A DNA stretch of 64,000 bases from Chryseobacterium gilvum (GCF_025628965.1 NZ_JAOTEN010000002.1:496001-560000); one strand, 5' to 3'; shown: positions 1-9,634, counted from the stretch's first letter. Notes: generated by a model from the sequence alone, not told the origin. Numbers and translations: made by a program.

Positions 1-384
1 GATAACCCAAAATATACGTGTTACGTTATGATCAGTGAGCCAAACGTAGCAAAAGGATTTTACGGAGGAACAGTTTCAGCGCCGGTTTTTAAAGAAATTG
101 CAGGAAAAACTTTCCTGAAAACCCCTCAGAATGTAGAAAAAGAAATGTTGGTAGACCGAAAGGTAAACCTGAATAAAATGGTGGAACCCAACGTAAAAGT
201 GGCCGTTCACAACAAGCAAATGCCAAGTGTAGTGGGGTTAATTGGTAAAAATATCATCCCGCAACTCGAAAATTTAGGGTATCGTGTAGATTTTAAAGGA
301 GTGGGAAGAATTAAAGAGCAGTTTCCGCTTGAAGGAACTATCATCAGTAAAAACCAGAGAATTTATTTGTCTCTGCAAAATTAA
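1..384 (+). CDS. ftsI: Penicillin-binding protein FtsI/PBP2-type, C-terminal part (5' end outside window)
   Basis: The reading frame is open from base 1, so only the last 127 residues are seen. They hold the end of the transpeptidase domain (PKYTCYVMISEPN, then GFYGGTVSAPVFKEIAGK), which resembles the end of FtsI-type class B PBPs. A PASTA-like segment follows (MPSVVGLIGKNIIPQLENLG to the end). FtsI crosslinks septal peptidoglycan with FtsW in the inner membrane. It lies 15 nt before murE, as expected for the first part of a dcw cluster. The catalytic SxxK and KTG motifs lie upstream of the window. Confidence 0.9.
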   Translation, partial: DNPKYTCYVMISEPNVAKGFYGGTVSAPVFKEIAGKTFLKTPQNVEKEMLVDRKVNLNKMVEPNVKVAVHNKQMPSVVGLIGKNIIPQLENLGYRVDFKGVGRIKEQFPLEGTIISKNQRIYLSLQN

Positions 385-399
385 AATAAGCGTAAAGAA

Positions 400-1860
400 A
401 TGCAGTTAATTGATCTTTTAAACAGAATTCCGGTATTGGAAATTTACGGTGAGAACAACCGTGAGGTTTCCGAATTGGTTTTTGACAGCAGGAAAATTTC
501 TGAAAACACGCTTTATATTGCAATCAGAGGTACCGTTGCAGACGGGCATTCATTTATCACAGCAGCGATTGAAAAAGGCGCAACAACTATTGTTTGTGAA
601 GAGTTTCCTGAAAGCTTTACCGAAAATATAACGTATGTCAAAGTAAAAGATTCTTCTAAAACGTTAGGACATCTTGCGTCTAATTATTATGGAAATCCGT
701 CTCAGAAACTGAAACTCATTGGAGTTACAGGAACCAATGGCAAAACGTCTGTTTCAACCTTGCTTTTTGATGTATTTAAAAATATAGGGTACGATTCTGC
801 TTTGCTTTCCACAGTAGAAATCAGAATCGGAGACAAAATCATTCCGGCAACACATACGACACCGGATGTAATTACAATTAATAAAATTTTGGCGCAGGCG
901 GTTGAAGAAGGATGCGAATTTGCTTTTATGGAAGTAAGTTCTCACGGGATTGCCCAAAACAGAATTGAAGGCCTGACTTTTAAAATCGCAGGTTTTACCA
1001 ATCTTACACACGATCATTTAGATTATCATAAAACGTTTAATGAATATTTGAAAACGAAGAAAAGGTTTTTTGATGAATTAAATGAAAACGCAATAGCTAT
1101 CACAAATATTGATGATAAAAACGGCAATGTGATGCTTCAGAATACGAAGGCTCAAAAAAAATCCTACGCTTTGAAGACGATGGCAGATTATCACGGAAGA
1201 ATTTTGGAAGCAGATTTCAACGGGATGCTTTTGTATTTTAACGGAAAAGAGTTCTGGACAACCCTTACCGGAAAATTCAATGTCTATAATTTGCTTTTGG
1301 TTTTTGGAATTGCTTCTGAACTAGGTTTTCAGCAAGACGAAATTCTCCAGGCAATCAGCATCTTAAAAAGAGTTTCCGGAAGATTTGAAACCTTTAAATC
1401 GGATGGTGGAATTTTCTTTATTGTAGATTACGCGCACACTCCGGATGCTTTAGAAAATGTGTTAGACAGCATTAACGATATCAGAACAAAAAATGAAAGA
1501 CTGATCACGGTTTTCGGTTGCGGAGGCGACAGAGATCATTCAAAAAGGCCTGAAATGGGAAATATTGCGTCAAAGAAATCAACTTTGGCCATCATCACTT
1601 CAGACAACCCAAGATCGGAAGATCCGAATCAGATTATCAAAGAAATTGAAGCAGGCGTTGAACCCCAGAATTTCAGCAAATACACTTCAATTCCTGACAG
1701 AAGGGAAGCAATAAAAATGGCTATCAAATTCGCGGAACCGAAAGATATTGTTTTAGTTGCCGGAAAAGGCCATGAAAATTATCAGGAAATCAATGGTGTA
1801 AAGCACCATTTTGACGATAAGGAAGTCATCAATGAACTGTGGAAAATGATGAGCAAATAA
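400..1860 (+). CDS. murE: UDP-N-acetylmuramoyl-tripeptide synthetase MurE (meso-DAP adding)
   Basis: MurE adds the third stem-peptide residue to UDP-MurNAc-L-Ala-D-Glu in the cytoplasm using ATP. The 486-aa length is normal for the family. The Mur ligase ATP loop TGTNGKT is at residues 110-116, and SSHGIAQNR and DYAHTPDAL mark the central domain. The DNPRSEDP motif at about 402-409 is the signature of enzymes selecting meso-diaminopimelate rather than lysine, so the organism very likely has a DAP-type wall. It is followed 28 nt later by mraY in the same orientation. Confidence 0.98.
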   Translation: MQLIDLLNRIPVLEIYGENNREVSELVFDSRKISENTLYIAIRGTVADGHSFITAAIEKGATTIVCEEFPESFTENITYVKVKDSSKTLGHLASNYYGNPSQKLKLIGVTGTNGKTSVSTLLFDVFKNIGYDSALLSTVEIRIGDKIIPATHTTPDVITINKILAQAVEEGCEFAFMEVSSHGIAQNRIEGLTFKIAGFTNLTHDHLDYHKTFNEYLKTKKRFFDELNENAIAITNIDDKNGNVMLQNTKAQKKSYALKTMADYHGRILEADFNGMLLYFNGKEFWTTLTGKFNVYNLLLVFGIASELGFQQDEILQAISILKRVSGRFETFKSDGGIFFIVDYAHTPDALENVLDSINDIRTKNERLITVFGCGGDRDHSKRPEMGNIASKKSTLAIITSDNPRSEDPNQIIKEIEAGVEPQNFSKYTSIPDRREAIKMAIKFAEPKDIVLVAGKGHENYQEINGVKHHFDDKEVINELWKMMSK

Positions 1861-1888
1861 AAAACTAAACTAAACCAAACCAAGTAGA

Positions 1889-3130
1889 ATGCTATACTAC
1901 CTATACGAATATTTAACGAGTCAGGGAATTCACATTCCGGGATTAGGGATGATGAAATATATTTCCTTCCGTGCAGGAATATCTGTTTTACTGTCTTTGA
2001 CGATTGCTCTTATCTACGGGAAAAGCATCATTAATTACTTGAGAGGGAAACAGATGGGCGAGTTGGTTCGCGATCTGGGTTTAGATGGCCAGAAACAAAA
2101 AGAGGGAACACCTACGATGGGAGGTTTCATCATTATCATTGCTACACTGATCCCGGTACTGCTTTTTACAAGGATTACCAATGTTTATATTGTACTTTTA
2201 ATGGTTACCGTTATCTGGATGGGGGCGATTGGTTTTATAGACGATTATTTAAAGAAAATCAAGAAAAATAAAGATGGCTTAAGCGGGAAATTCAAAATTG
2301 TAGGACAGGTGGGTTTAGGGTTAATCATCGGAGTGACCATGTATTTTCATCCCGATATTACCGTTAAAAGAAAATATGCAGATGCAAAAGTGGTGAACAG
2401 GAATAATGTAGAACAGAATTTTATGCCTACAGAAAAGATTACCGTTTCTACGGTTCCTTTTGCTAAAAACAATGAATTTGATTACAGCGGAATCCTTTTT
2501 TGGATGAATGATAAAGACGCTCACGAATGGGCATGGATCGTTTTCATCCCGATTGTTATATTCATCGTAACAGCCGTGTCAAACGGAGCCAATATCACAG
2601 ACGGAATCGATGGGCTTGCTGCCGGAACCAGCACCGTCATTCTACTGACGCTTGCCTTTTTCACCTACGTTTCAGGGAACATCATCTTTGCAGATTACCT
2701 TAATATCATGTTCCTTCCCAATATGGGTGAAACCACGATTTTTGTCGTCGCAATGGTAGGAGCCGTTATCGGGTTTTTCTGGTACAACACCTATCCGGCG
2801 CAGGTTTTTATGGGCGATACGGGAAGCTTGATGTTGGGTGGGGTGATTGCCGTTTTGGCGGTAATTTTAAGAAAAGAATTAATGATTCCTGTGCTATGCG
2901 GAATTTTCCTGATCGAAAATATTTCGGTAATGCTGCAGGTTGTAGTTTTTAAATACAGAAAAAGAAAATTTGGGTTAGAGTACGCCCAGAATAACAGATT
3001 GTTTAAAATGTCTCCATTACATCATCATTATCAGAAAGATGGTTTTCACGAAAGTAAAATTGTCAACAGGATGATCATTATCGGTGTAATGTTAGCGATC
3101 GTATGTCTCATTACATTAAAGATGAGATAG
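1889..3130 (+). CDS. mraY: Phospho-N-acetylmuramoyl-pentapeptide-transferase MraY
   Basis: MraY transfers phospho-MurNAc-pentapeptide to undecaprenyl phosphate to make lipid I in the inner membrane. It is a polytopic protein with the catalytic aspartates in FIDDY (118-119), NITDGIDGL (about 235-243) and MGDTGS (309-310), and the SPLHHHYQ histidines at 378-380. At 413 aa it is about 50 residues longer than E. coli MraY. The extra segment (about 155-212) sits between membrane helices and is typical of Bacteroidota homologues. It lies between murE and murD. Confidence 0.98.
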   Translation: MLYYLYEYLTSQGIHIPGLGMMKYISFRAGISVLLSLTIALIYGKSIINYLRGKQMGELVRDLGLDGQKQKEGTPTMGGFIIIIATLIPVLLFTRITNVYIVLLMVTVIWMGAIGFIDDYLKKIKKNKDGLSGKFKIVGQVGLGLIIGVTMYFHPDITVKRKYADAKVVNRNNVEQNFMPTEKITVSTVPFAKNNEFDYSGILFWMNDKDAHEWAWIVFIPIVIFIVTAVSNGANITDGIDGLAAGTSTVILLTLAFFTYVSGNIIFADYLNIMFLPNMGETTIFVVAMVGAVIGFFWYNTYPAQVFMGDTGSLMLGGVIAVLAVILRKELMIPVLCGIFLIENISVMLQVVVFKYRKRKFGLEYAQNNRLFKMSPLHHHYQKDGFHESKIVNRMIIIGVMLAIVCLITLKMR

Positions 3131-3199
3131 AATTAGCGGTAGGCTGTAAACGATAAGCATTGCTTAAAGTGTATGGCATTACTGCATAAAGTAAAAAAA

Positions 3200-4537
3200 A
3201 TGAAAATAGTTGTTTTAGGAGGAGGAGAGAGTGGTTGTGGTGCTGCTTATTTGGCAAAAAAGAAAGGTCTGGAAGTATTTCTTTCAGATAAGGGAGCCAT
3301 CAAGCCTCATTACAAGCAGTTTCTGACAGATAATGAAATTGATTTTGAAGAGGAAAACCATGATGAAGAAAGAATCTTAAATGCAGACTGGATCGTAAAA
3401 AGCCCCGGAATTCCCAAAAAGGCAGATATGATTCATAAAATTCAGATGAAGGGAATCAGGATTTCTTCGGAAATAGAATTTGCTTCAGAATTTACCAATG
3501 CCAAGATTATTGCCATTACCGGAAGCAACGGAAAAACAACGACCACCTCTTTAATCTATTACATCCTGAAAAACGACGGATTACATGTAGGTTTAGGCGG
3601 AAACATCGGGTACAGTTTTGCAAAGCAGGTTGCCGATGAAAACCATGAATATTATGTTTTGGAAGTGAGTTCTTTCCAGCTGGATGACATTCAGAATTTC
3701 AGGCCGTATATTTCTTTATTATTGAATTTGTCTAAAGACCATCTGGATCAGTACAATTACAATTATGAAGAATATGCAATGGCAAAATTCAGAATTGCAG
3801 AAAATCAGGAGAATGATAATTTTTTCATCTACAACAAAGATGACGAAATGAGTAAAAATATTCTGGAAAAATTTGAAATCAAAGCGAAAATGATCCCTTT
3901 TTCAACCAAAGAAAAGCTGAATGAAGGAGGTTTTATTGAAGATGAGCAGCTGATTGTAAAGCTGGAAGATCAATTTTCTATGAAGCTGAAAGAATTGTCT
4001 TTAATGGGAAACCATAATGTAGCCAACAGTTTAGCAGCTTCTATTGCCGGTAAAATTCTGGAAATCAATAATGAAAGCATCAGAAATTCATTAATGACAT
4101 TTCAGGCGGTAGAGCACAGATTAGAATTTGTTTCTGAAATTGACGGAGTAAAATTTATCAACGACAGTAAAGCGACCAATGTGAATGCAACATATTATGC
4201 CTTAGAAAGCATGAAAACACCCACAGTCTGGATCGTTGGCGGACAAGATAAAGGAAACGACTACTCTGAAATTGAAGATTTAGTCAAAAAGAAAGTAAAA
4301 GCAATTGTGTGTTTAGGGCTTGACAACCAGAAAATTATAGACTTCTTTAAAGATAAAAAAGAGTTTATTTATGATACTTCAAGCATGGAAGAGGCGGTAA
4401 AAATTTCAAGATCAATGGCGAAAAAAGGAGACACGGTTTTGCTTTCTCCATGCTGTGCGAGTTTTGATCTTTTCAAAAGCTATGAAGACCGGGGAAGGCA
4501 GTTTAAAGAGCAGGTTTTAAAAGCTAATGGCCAATAG
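3200..4537 (+). CDS. murD: UDP-N-acetylmuramoyl-L-alanine--D-glutamate ligase MurD
   Basis: MurD adds D-glutamate to UDP-MurNAc-L-Ala. I place the start at 3200 (MKIVVLGGGESG, 445 aa), because the family begins with this Rossmann strand. An in-frame ATG at 3173 would add nine residues without counterpart. The ATP loop GSNGKTTT is at about 108-115; SLLLNLSKDHLDQY and FINDSKATN are family motifs. The end touches the region just before ftsW. Confidence 0.97.
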   Translation: MKIVVLGGGESGCGAAYLAKKKGLEVFLSDKGAIKPHYKQFLTDNEIDFEEENHDEERILNADWIVKSPGIPKKADMIHKIQMKGIRISSEIEFASEFTNAKIIAITGSNGKTTTTSLIYYILKNDGLHVGLGGNIGYSFAKQVADENHEYYVLEVSSFQLDDIQNFRPYISLLLNLSKDHLDQYNYNYEEYAMAKFRIAENQENDNFFIYNKDDEMSKNILEKFEIKAKMIPFSTKEKLNEGGFIEDEQLIVKLEDQFSMKLKELSLMGNHNVANSLAASIAGKILEINNESIRNSLMTFQAVEHRLEFVSEIDGVKFINDSKATNVNATYYALESMKTPTVWIVGGQDKGNDYSEIEDLVKKKVKAIVCLGLDNQKIIDFFKDKKEFIYDTSSMEEAVKISRSMAKKGDTVLLSPCCASFDLFKSYEDRGRQFKEQVLKANGQ

Positions 4538-4559
4538 CCGGAAGCTAACAGTAAATAGT

Positions 4560-5798
4560 ATGAGCGAACAAGAAACAGAAAACAGATTTGAATTTCTAAA
4601 GGGCGATAAAGTGCTTTGGATGGTCATTCTTGTGATCTCCATTTTCTCTATTTTTCCGGTATATTCTGCAAGTTCGAATCTGGAATATATAGTCAATAAC
4701 GGAACTACAACAGGTCACGTGATTAAACACATGTTTTTTGTCGTATTAGGATTGGGAATTATGAGACTGGTCGGAACTGTCAAGTACGAATACATCGGAA
4801 AACTCAGCAGTATTTTGTTGGGCTTAATGGTTATTTTATTGATTGTCACTATGTTTACAGGACAGACCATTGATGGAGCAAGTGCTTCAAGGTGGTTGAA
4901 AATTCCGGGAACACCCATTTCATTTCAGCCTTCGTCCTTTGCGTTTTTAATGCTGATTATCTATCTCTGCAGATATTTAACCAAAAAAATTACAAGAGAA
5001 CGGCTTCCGATTGAGAACATTCTTTACATTTTCGGGCCTATTTTGCTTGTTTTTGTCTTGGTAGCAAAAGATAACGGTTCTACGGCGCTGATGATTTTAA
5101 TGGTTTCGGTTATTGTTCTGGTAATCGGTCAGCTGCACTGGAAATACATTGCAGGATTTATTTCAGCTTCTTTTGTTGCGATCGTTTTATTTTTAATTAT
5201 CGCACTGAATACGAGTTTAATAGGAGGGAACCGTGTTCATACATGGATGAGCCGTGTAGAAACCTTTACCTCAAGCAAAGCAAAAACAGCCGACGTAAAT
5301 GACGAAAGTGTAAAGGCTAAAAATTATCAGGTCATGCAGGCAAAAGCGGCCATCGTTCATGGTGGAATTACCGGAATGGGACCCGGAAAAAGTGCATTGA
5401 AGCAAATGCTTCCGCAATCTGCTTCCGATTTTATTTTTGCCGTGATCGTTGAAGAATACGGAGTCATTGGAGCCATATTTTTAATCAGTATGTATTTAAT
5501 CATGATCATCAGAATTGTCATGATTGCCAGCAAAATGCCCGCTTTTTTTGGTTCACTGCTCGTTTTGAGTCTCGGAGTCATGATTTTTATCCAATTGGCG
5601 GTAAATATTGCCGTCGCTGTCAATCTGATTCCTGTAACGGGACAGCCATTGCCATTGATAAGCTACGGAGGAACTTCTATGTTGGTAACATATTTACAAT
5701 TGGGTATCATATTAAATATAAGCTCAAGAATTCAGATATATGATGAAGAAGGAATGGGGAAAAGACAAAGCATAGCCGAAATAAACGATATCGCCTAA
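4560..5798 (+). CDS. ftsW: Septal peptidoglycan glycosyltransferase FtsW (SEDS family)
   Basis: FtsW polymerises lipid II at the septum together with the FtsI-type PBP. The protein has about ten membrane segments. The SEDS signature is near the end (VTGQPLPLISYGGTSML, then an LGIILNIS helix), and GASRWLKIP is a conserved loop. I chose the ATG at 4560 (MSEQETENRF, 412 aa). The upstream ATG at 4527 would overlap murD and add residues read from what looks like a spacer. It is followed by a small gene of unknown role. Confidence 0.96.
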   Translation: MSEQETENRFEFLKGDKVLWMVILVISIFSIFPVYSASSNLEYIVNNGTTTGHVIKHMFFVVLGLGIMRLVGTVKYEYIGKLSSILLGLMVILLIVTMFTGQTIDGASASRWLKIPGTPISFQPSSFAFLMLIIYLCRYLTKKITRERLPIENILYIFGPILLVFVLVAKDNGSTALMILMVSVIVLVIGQLHWKYIAGFISASFVAIVLFLIIALNTSLIGGNRVHTWMSRVETFTSSKAKTADVNDESVKAKNYQVMQAKAAIVHGGITGMGPGKSALKQMLPQSASDFIFAVIVEEYGVIGAIFLISMYLIMIIRIVMIASKMPAFFGSLLVLSLGVMIFIQLAVNIAVAVNLIPVTGQPLPLISYGGTSMLVTYLQLGIILNISSRIQIYDEEGMGKRQSIAEINDIA

Positions 5799-5809
5799 AA
5801 CAAAAACAA

Positions 5810-6052
5810 ATGGAAATAAGAAAAATTACATTCATCGATGATAAAAATTCAGATCACCTTATGGTGGTTGAAACAAACGAAAATATCGTCAGTTTTCTTG
5901 AAACTTTTAGGTTAGAAGTTGGTGAAGTGATAGAGCTTAAAGATGCGATGTATACTATAAAAAATATATCGGAAAAGAAGGTTGACGGTAAAAACGAAAT
6001 TGTAGTGAATGTAGAATTTATTGATTTGATCGAAAATCAACCTACTGCGTAA
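5810..6052 (+). CDS. Small conserved-position protein of unknown function between ftsW and murG
   Basis: The 80-aa protein is soluble in appearance, without a signal peptide or membrane segment, and acidic overall. Predicted strands alternate with charged turns (MEIRKITFIDD, TMEVGEVIEL-like stretches, EIVVNVEFIDLIE). It lies 11 nt after ftsW and 9 nt before murG in the same direction, so it is almost certainly co-translated with them. I do not recognise a named family. Its position suggests a role around lipid II synthesis or the divisome, which is inference from context only. Confidence 0.8.
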   Translation: MEIRKITFIDDKNSDHLMVVETNENIVSFLETFRLEVGEVIELKDAMYTIKNISEKKVDGKNEIVVNVEFIDLIENQPTA

Positions 6053-6061
6053 ATTGATGTC

Positions 6062-7165
6062 ATGAACAAAAAACTAAAAATACTATTATCAGGCGGCGGA
6101 ACGGGAGGACATATCTTCCCGGCGATCGCTATTGCAGATGAGATCAGAAAAAGATTTCCTGATGCAGAGTTTTTGTTCATCGGGGCTAACGGAAAAATGG
6201 AAATGGAAAAAGTTCCGCAGGCAGGGTATAAAATTGAAGGAATCGACATTGCAGGAATCAACAGAGGAAATTTGCTGTCTAATTTAGGATTGCCTTTTAA
6301 GATTTTAAAAAGCTTATCAAAATCCAGAAGAATTATCAGGGATTTTGCTCCGGATTTTGCCATAGGAACCGGTGGTTTTGCAAGCGGGCCGGCTTTATAC
6401 GAAGCCAATAAACTGGGAATCCCGATTTTTATACAGGAGCAGAATGCTTATGCGGGCGTGACCAATAAAATTTTAAGCAAAAAAGCAAGAGCGGTTTTTA
6501 CAGCATATCCGAAAGTAGAAGGTTTCCCTGCTGAAAAAATAAAGTTTCTGGGAAATCCTATCCGCTCAACGATCATTTCAGGAATGCGGGATATAGCCGA
6601 TGCAAAAGAAAAAATGGGTCTGGATAAAAACAAAATTACCATTCTTTCGATAGGAGGTTCTTTAGGCTCAAGAACATTAAATAATGCATGGAGATCACAA
6701 CTGAAGGAATTTATTGGTAAAGAATATCAATTAATCTGGCAAACCGGGAAAACGGATTATCAGGACATTATAGAAGAAACAAAAAATACAGACCATCACA
6801 ATATTCAGATTTTAGAATTTATAAAAGATATGGAAACGGCGTATTCAGCGGCAGATGTAATCGTCTCAAGAGCGGGGGCAATCGCTATTTCTGAGTTGGC
6901 GGTAGCGCAAAAGCCGGTTTTACTGGTGCCTTTTCCGTATGCGGCAGAAGATCATCAGACAAAAAACGCCATGAATCTTGTGGAAAAAAATGCAGCCAGA
7001 ATGATTAAAGATGCTGAAATGGATGAAAAATTCTGGAATACGTTATCTGAAATATGTGAAAACGAAAGTGTAAGAAAAGAAATGTCTAAAAACCTGCTGT
7101 ATTTTGCAAAACCCAATGCAGCAAAGGAAATTGTGGACGAGATTTTAAATAACTATAACAGCTGA
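6062..7165 (+). CDS. murG: UDP-GlcNAc:undecaprenyl-PP-MurNAc-pentapeptide GlcNAc transferase MurG
   Basis: MurG converts lipid I to lipid II at the cytoplasmic face of the inner membrane. The 367-aa GT28 protein shows the N-terminal glycine loop GGGTGGHIFPAIAIADE (about 10-26), the QEQNAYAG motif, the second Rossmann loop GGSLGSRTLN, and the UDP-GlcNAc site SRAGAIAISELA followed by PFPYAAEDHQ. It fits the dcw order. Confidence 0.98.
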   Translation: MNKKLKILLSGGGTGGHIFPAIAIADEIRKRFPDAEFLFIGANGKMEMEKVPQAGYKIEGIDIAGINRGNLLSNLGLPFKILKSLSKSRRIIRDFAPDFAIGTGGFASGPALYEANKLGIPIFIQEQNAYAGVTNKILSKKARAVFTAYPKVEGFPAEKIKFLGNPIRSTIISGMRDIADAKEKMGLDKNKITILSIGGSLGSRTLNNAWRSQLKEFIGKEYQLIWQTGKTDYQDIIEETKNTDHHNIQILEFIKDMETAYSAADVIVSRAGAIAISELAVAQKPVLLVPFPYAAEDHQTKNAMNLVEKNAARMIKDAEMDEKFWNTLSEICENESVRKEMSKNLLYFAKPNAAKEIVDEILNNYNS

Positions 7166-7169
7166 TCCT

Positions 7170-7646
7170 ATGAAAATGAAAATTTGTATAATTATCCTGT
7201 TATGTATATTTACCTGCTCTTTTAATGCACAAACACTGGTAAAACCGGCAGATTTCAAGGTTTCAGGTCTTGCGACTCATTTGAAAAATAAAGGATATGA
7301 AATTCTGGAGCAGACAGAAACTTTTATCAAAATTGCCAATACAGATAAAGCGACTCTTTTTATTGACATTGACGCCGGGAAAAAATACCTTAATATGAAT
7401 GTAAATATTCTTTTAAACAAAGGTATAAGCAGAGATAAAATTGATCACCTGATCAATGAAATTAATACTCTGGAGATGATAAAAGCAGATTATCTGCCTG
7501 AACAAAATGCGGTAGGGTTTCAGTATTACTTCTGGATGACCCATGGTTTTACGTATGAAACTTTAGATGATGCCATTCTGGAATTCTTTTTATATCAAGG
7601 AGATGCATATGAATTGGATAAAGAAAAAATTTTTGATTATAAATAA
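7170..7646 (+). CDS. Secreted YbjN-like small protein in the dcw cluster
   Basis: This 158-aa protein starts with a signal peptide (hydrophobic residues about 4-18, likely cut near FNAQ at 18-21), so it should act in the periplasm. The rest is an alpha/beta fold that resembles YbjN-type domains, with a helix-rich end (GFTYETLDDAILEFFLYQGD). It begins only 4 nt after murG and ends about 40 nt before murC, so it belongs to the cell-wall operon. The family match is by eye and uncertain, and the function is unknown. Confidence 0.75.
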   Translation: MKMKICIIILLCIFTCSFNAQTLVKPADFKVSGLATHLKNKGYEILEQTETFIKIANTDKATLFIDIDAGKKYLNMNVNILLNKGISRDKIDHLINEINTLEMIKADYLPEQNAVGFQYYFWMTHGFTYETLDDAILEFFLYQGDAYELDKEKIFDYK

Positions 7647-7685
7647 TAGTAAATAATTCAGTAATAAATAGATTAGGCTCAATCA

Positions 7686-9041
7686 ATGAACAAATTAGAA
7701 ACATATCATACATTTTACTTCGTCGGGATCGGAGGCATCGGGATGAGTGCTTTAGCGCGTTATTTTCATGCTTTGGGCAAAACGGTTGTGGGCTACGATA
7801 AAACGAACACCAAACTGACTCAGCAATTGATGAGTGAGGGCATTGATATTGTTTTTGAAGATCTGATTGATGAAAAAATAACGTCTCTTCAAAAAGAAGG
7901 CACTCTAATCATTTATACTCCGGCCATCAAAAAACTGGATATTTTAGATTATTTCAACAAAAAAAGTTTTAAAGTCAAAAAAAGAGCAAAAGTTTTAGGG
8001 TTGATCACCGAAAACACAGATTGCATTGCGGTGGCCGGAACGCACGGAAAAACGACCACATCAACTTTGATTTCCCATCTCTGTAAAGAAGCCGATTTGC
8101 CTTTTTCATGCTTTTTAGGGGGGATTTCTGAGAATTTCAAATCAAATTTTCTATACAACGGCACAGATTACTCAGTGGTTGAAGCCGATGAATATGACCG
8201 CAGCTTCCTTACGCTTTCACCGGATTGGGCCATTATCACCTCCACCGATGCAGATCATCTCGATATTTATGGAGATAAAAATACCATTGAAGAAGGCTTC
8301 AGACAATTTGCAGCATTGGTTCCGGAAGATAAAAAGCTTTTTGTAAGAAAAGGAATTGATATCGGAAGAGATCACCAAACATATGCGGTCAACGAAAAGG
8401 CAGATTATTATTCAGATAATCTCCGGATGGATTATGATAAGATCTACTTCGATTTTCATACGCCGACAGAGACTGTCAAAGATTTTGTATGGGAAACACC
8501 GGGAATTCATAATGTTGAAAATGCGACGGTTGCCTTAGCGATTCTTCATAATCTGGGTGTTGATTTTGAAACTCTTAAAAAAGCGATTGCCAATTTCAAA
8601 GGGATCAAACGGAGATATACCAAACATATATATCCTAACGGAAAGATTTATATTGATGATTATGCGCATCATCCTACAGAAATTAATGCAGTAGTGGGCT
8701 CAATTAAAACCTTTTACCCGGATAAAAAACTGTTGGTGGTGTTTCAGCCTCATTTATTCAGCAGGACAAGAGATTTTGCAGAGGGTTTTGCAGAAAGCCT
8801 GAGCAATTCTGACGCGCTGATTTTACTGGATATTTATCCCGCAAGAGAGCTGCAGGAAAATTTTGAAGGCATTACTTCAGATTGGCTATTAGAGAAAGTG
8901 ACTTTAGATAAAAAAGAAATTTCAGGTCTGTCTTCTGCTTTTGAAAAAATAAAAGAAAAAGATTTTGATATCTTATTAACAGTAGGAGCAGGAAATATAG
9001 ATACACTATATGATCCTATTAATGAATGGCTTGGGAAATGA
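7686..9041 (+). CDS. murC: UDP-N-acetylmuramate--L-alanine ligase MurC
   Basis: MurC adds the first L-alanine to UDP-MurNAc. The N-terminal Rossmann motif GIGGIGMSALA (about 14-24) is typical of MurC. The ATP loop GTHGKTTTS is at about 118-126, and EADEYDRSF and DDYAHHPTEI are family motifs. The 451-aa length is normal. In related genomes ftsQ usually follows directly, but here a GxxExxY cassette lies in between. Confidence 0.98.
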   Translation: MNKLETYHTFYFVGIGGIGMSALARYFHALGKTVVGYDKTNTKLTQQLMSEGIDIVFEDLIDEKITSLQKEGTLIIYTPAIKKLDILDYFNKKSFKVKKRAKVLGLITENTDCIAVAGTHGKTTTSTLISHLCKEADLPFSCFLGGISENFKSNFLYNGTDYSVVEADEYDRSFLTLSPDWAIITSTDADHLDIYGDKNTIEEGFRQFAALVPEDKKLFVRKGIDIGRDHQTYAVNEKADYYSDNLRMDYDKIYFDFHTPTETVKDFVWETPGIHNVENATVALAILHNLGVDFETLKKAIANFKGIKRRYTKHIYPNGKIYIDDYAHHPTEINAVVGSIKTFYPDKKLLVVFQPHLFSRTRDFAEGFAESLSNSDALILLDIYPARELQENFEGITSDWLLEKVTLDKKEISGLSSAFEKIKEKDFDILLTVGAGNIDTLYDPINEWLGK

Positions 9042-9083
9042 TTTTGACGTCACGAACGCAATGAAATTTATCTTAGAGCATAA

Positions 9084-9116
9084 ATTTAGTTCGCAAAGGC
9101 GTTTCACTTAGCAAAT
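9084..9116 (+). repeat. Left arm of inverted repeat flanking the GxxExxY gene
   Basis: This 33-nt segment matches the reverse complement of 9536-9568 at 30 of 33 positions. The core at 9089-9107 (GTTCGCAAAGGCGTTTCAC) is a perfect 19-nt match. The mismatches are at 9088, 9109 and 9113. The arms enclose one complete gene and no transposase. Confidence 0.85.
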
Positions 9117-9150
9117 GAAAGCTGAAAATAATTTTTTAAATTAAACACAA

Positions 9151-9528
9151 ATGACGGAGAATGAAATTTCAAATTTAGTTTTTGATGCAGGAATGAAAGT
9201 TCATCGTAAACTGGGAGTTGGTCTTTATGAAAATGTTTATGAACAGTGTTTAATCTATGAATTAAAAAACAGTGGAATTAGTGTTGAAAGTCAAAAAAAT
9301 ATTGGAATTAATTATGAGAGCTTAGTAATTGAAAAAGCATTTAGGATAGATTTGCTAATTGAAAACAAAGTGATTATTGAAATAAAAGCAGTTCCGGAAA
9401 TTAATAATTATCATTTTTTTCAGCTTTTAAATTATTTGAGAATTACTGAAATGAAGTTGGGAATGATTTTAAATTTTCATTCTACCTTATTTAAAGATGG
9501 TGTAAAGAGAGTTGTCAATAAACTATAA
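9151..9528 (+). CDS. GxxExxY family protein (PD-(D/E)XK nuclease-like)
   Basis: The 125-aa protein has the family signature GLYENVY at residues 24-30 (G-x-x-E-x-x-Y). A nuclease-like core follows: D67 in FRIDLLIE, and E77-x-K79 in VIIEIKA, which fits the PD-(D/E)XK fold. The biological role of this family is not established. The gene sits alone between murC and ftsQ inside a cluster otherwise devoted to wall synthesis and division. The flanking inverted repeats suggest it arrived as a small mobile cassette. Its lower GC and AT-rich spacers differ from the neighbours. Confidence 0.9.
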   Translation: MTENEISNLVFDAGMKVHRKLGVGLYENVYEQCLIYELKNSGISVESQKNIGINYESLVIEKAFRIDLLIENKVIIEIKAVPEINNYHFFQLLNYLRITEMKLGMILNFHSTLFKDGVKRVVNKL

Positions 9529-9535
9529 TAAATGA

Positions 9536-9568
9536 ATTAGCTGAGTGAAACGCCTTTGCGAACAAAAA
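9536..9568 (-). repeat. Right arm of inverted repeat flanking the GxxExxY gene
   Basis: This is the partner of 9084-9116. The perfect core is 9545-9563. The left arm starts after murC and the right arm ends about 65 nt before ftsQ. Possible 5-nt flanking copies of GACGT exist at 9046-9050 and 9620-9624, but they lie too far out to be a convincing target-site duplication. Confidence 0.85.
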
Positions 9569-9634
9569 TAACAAACTGCTACGTAAAAGAAGCTTTGCGA
9601 TCATAGCGCTAAAAATAAAGACGTTAAAAATAAA

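Noticed and set aside
9046..9624. GACGT target-site duplication around the GxxExxY cassette
   Set aside because: The two 5-nt copies lie about 35-55 nt outside the inverted repeats and could be chance.
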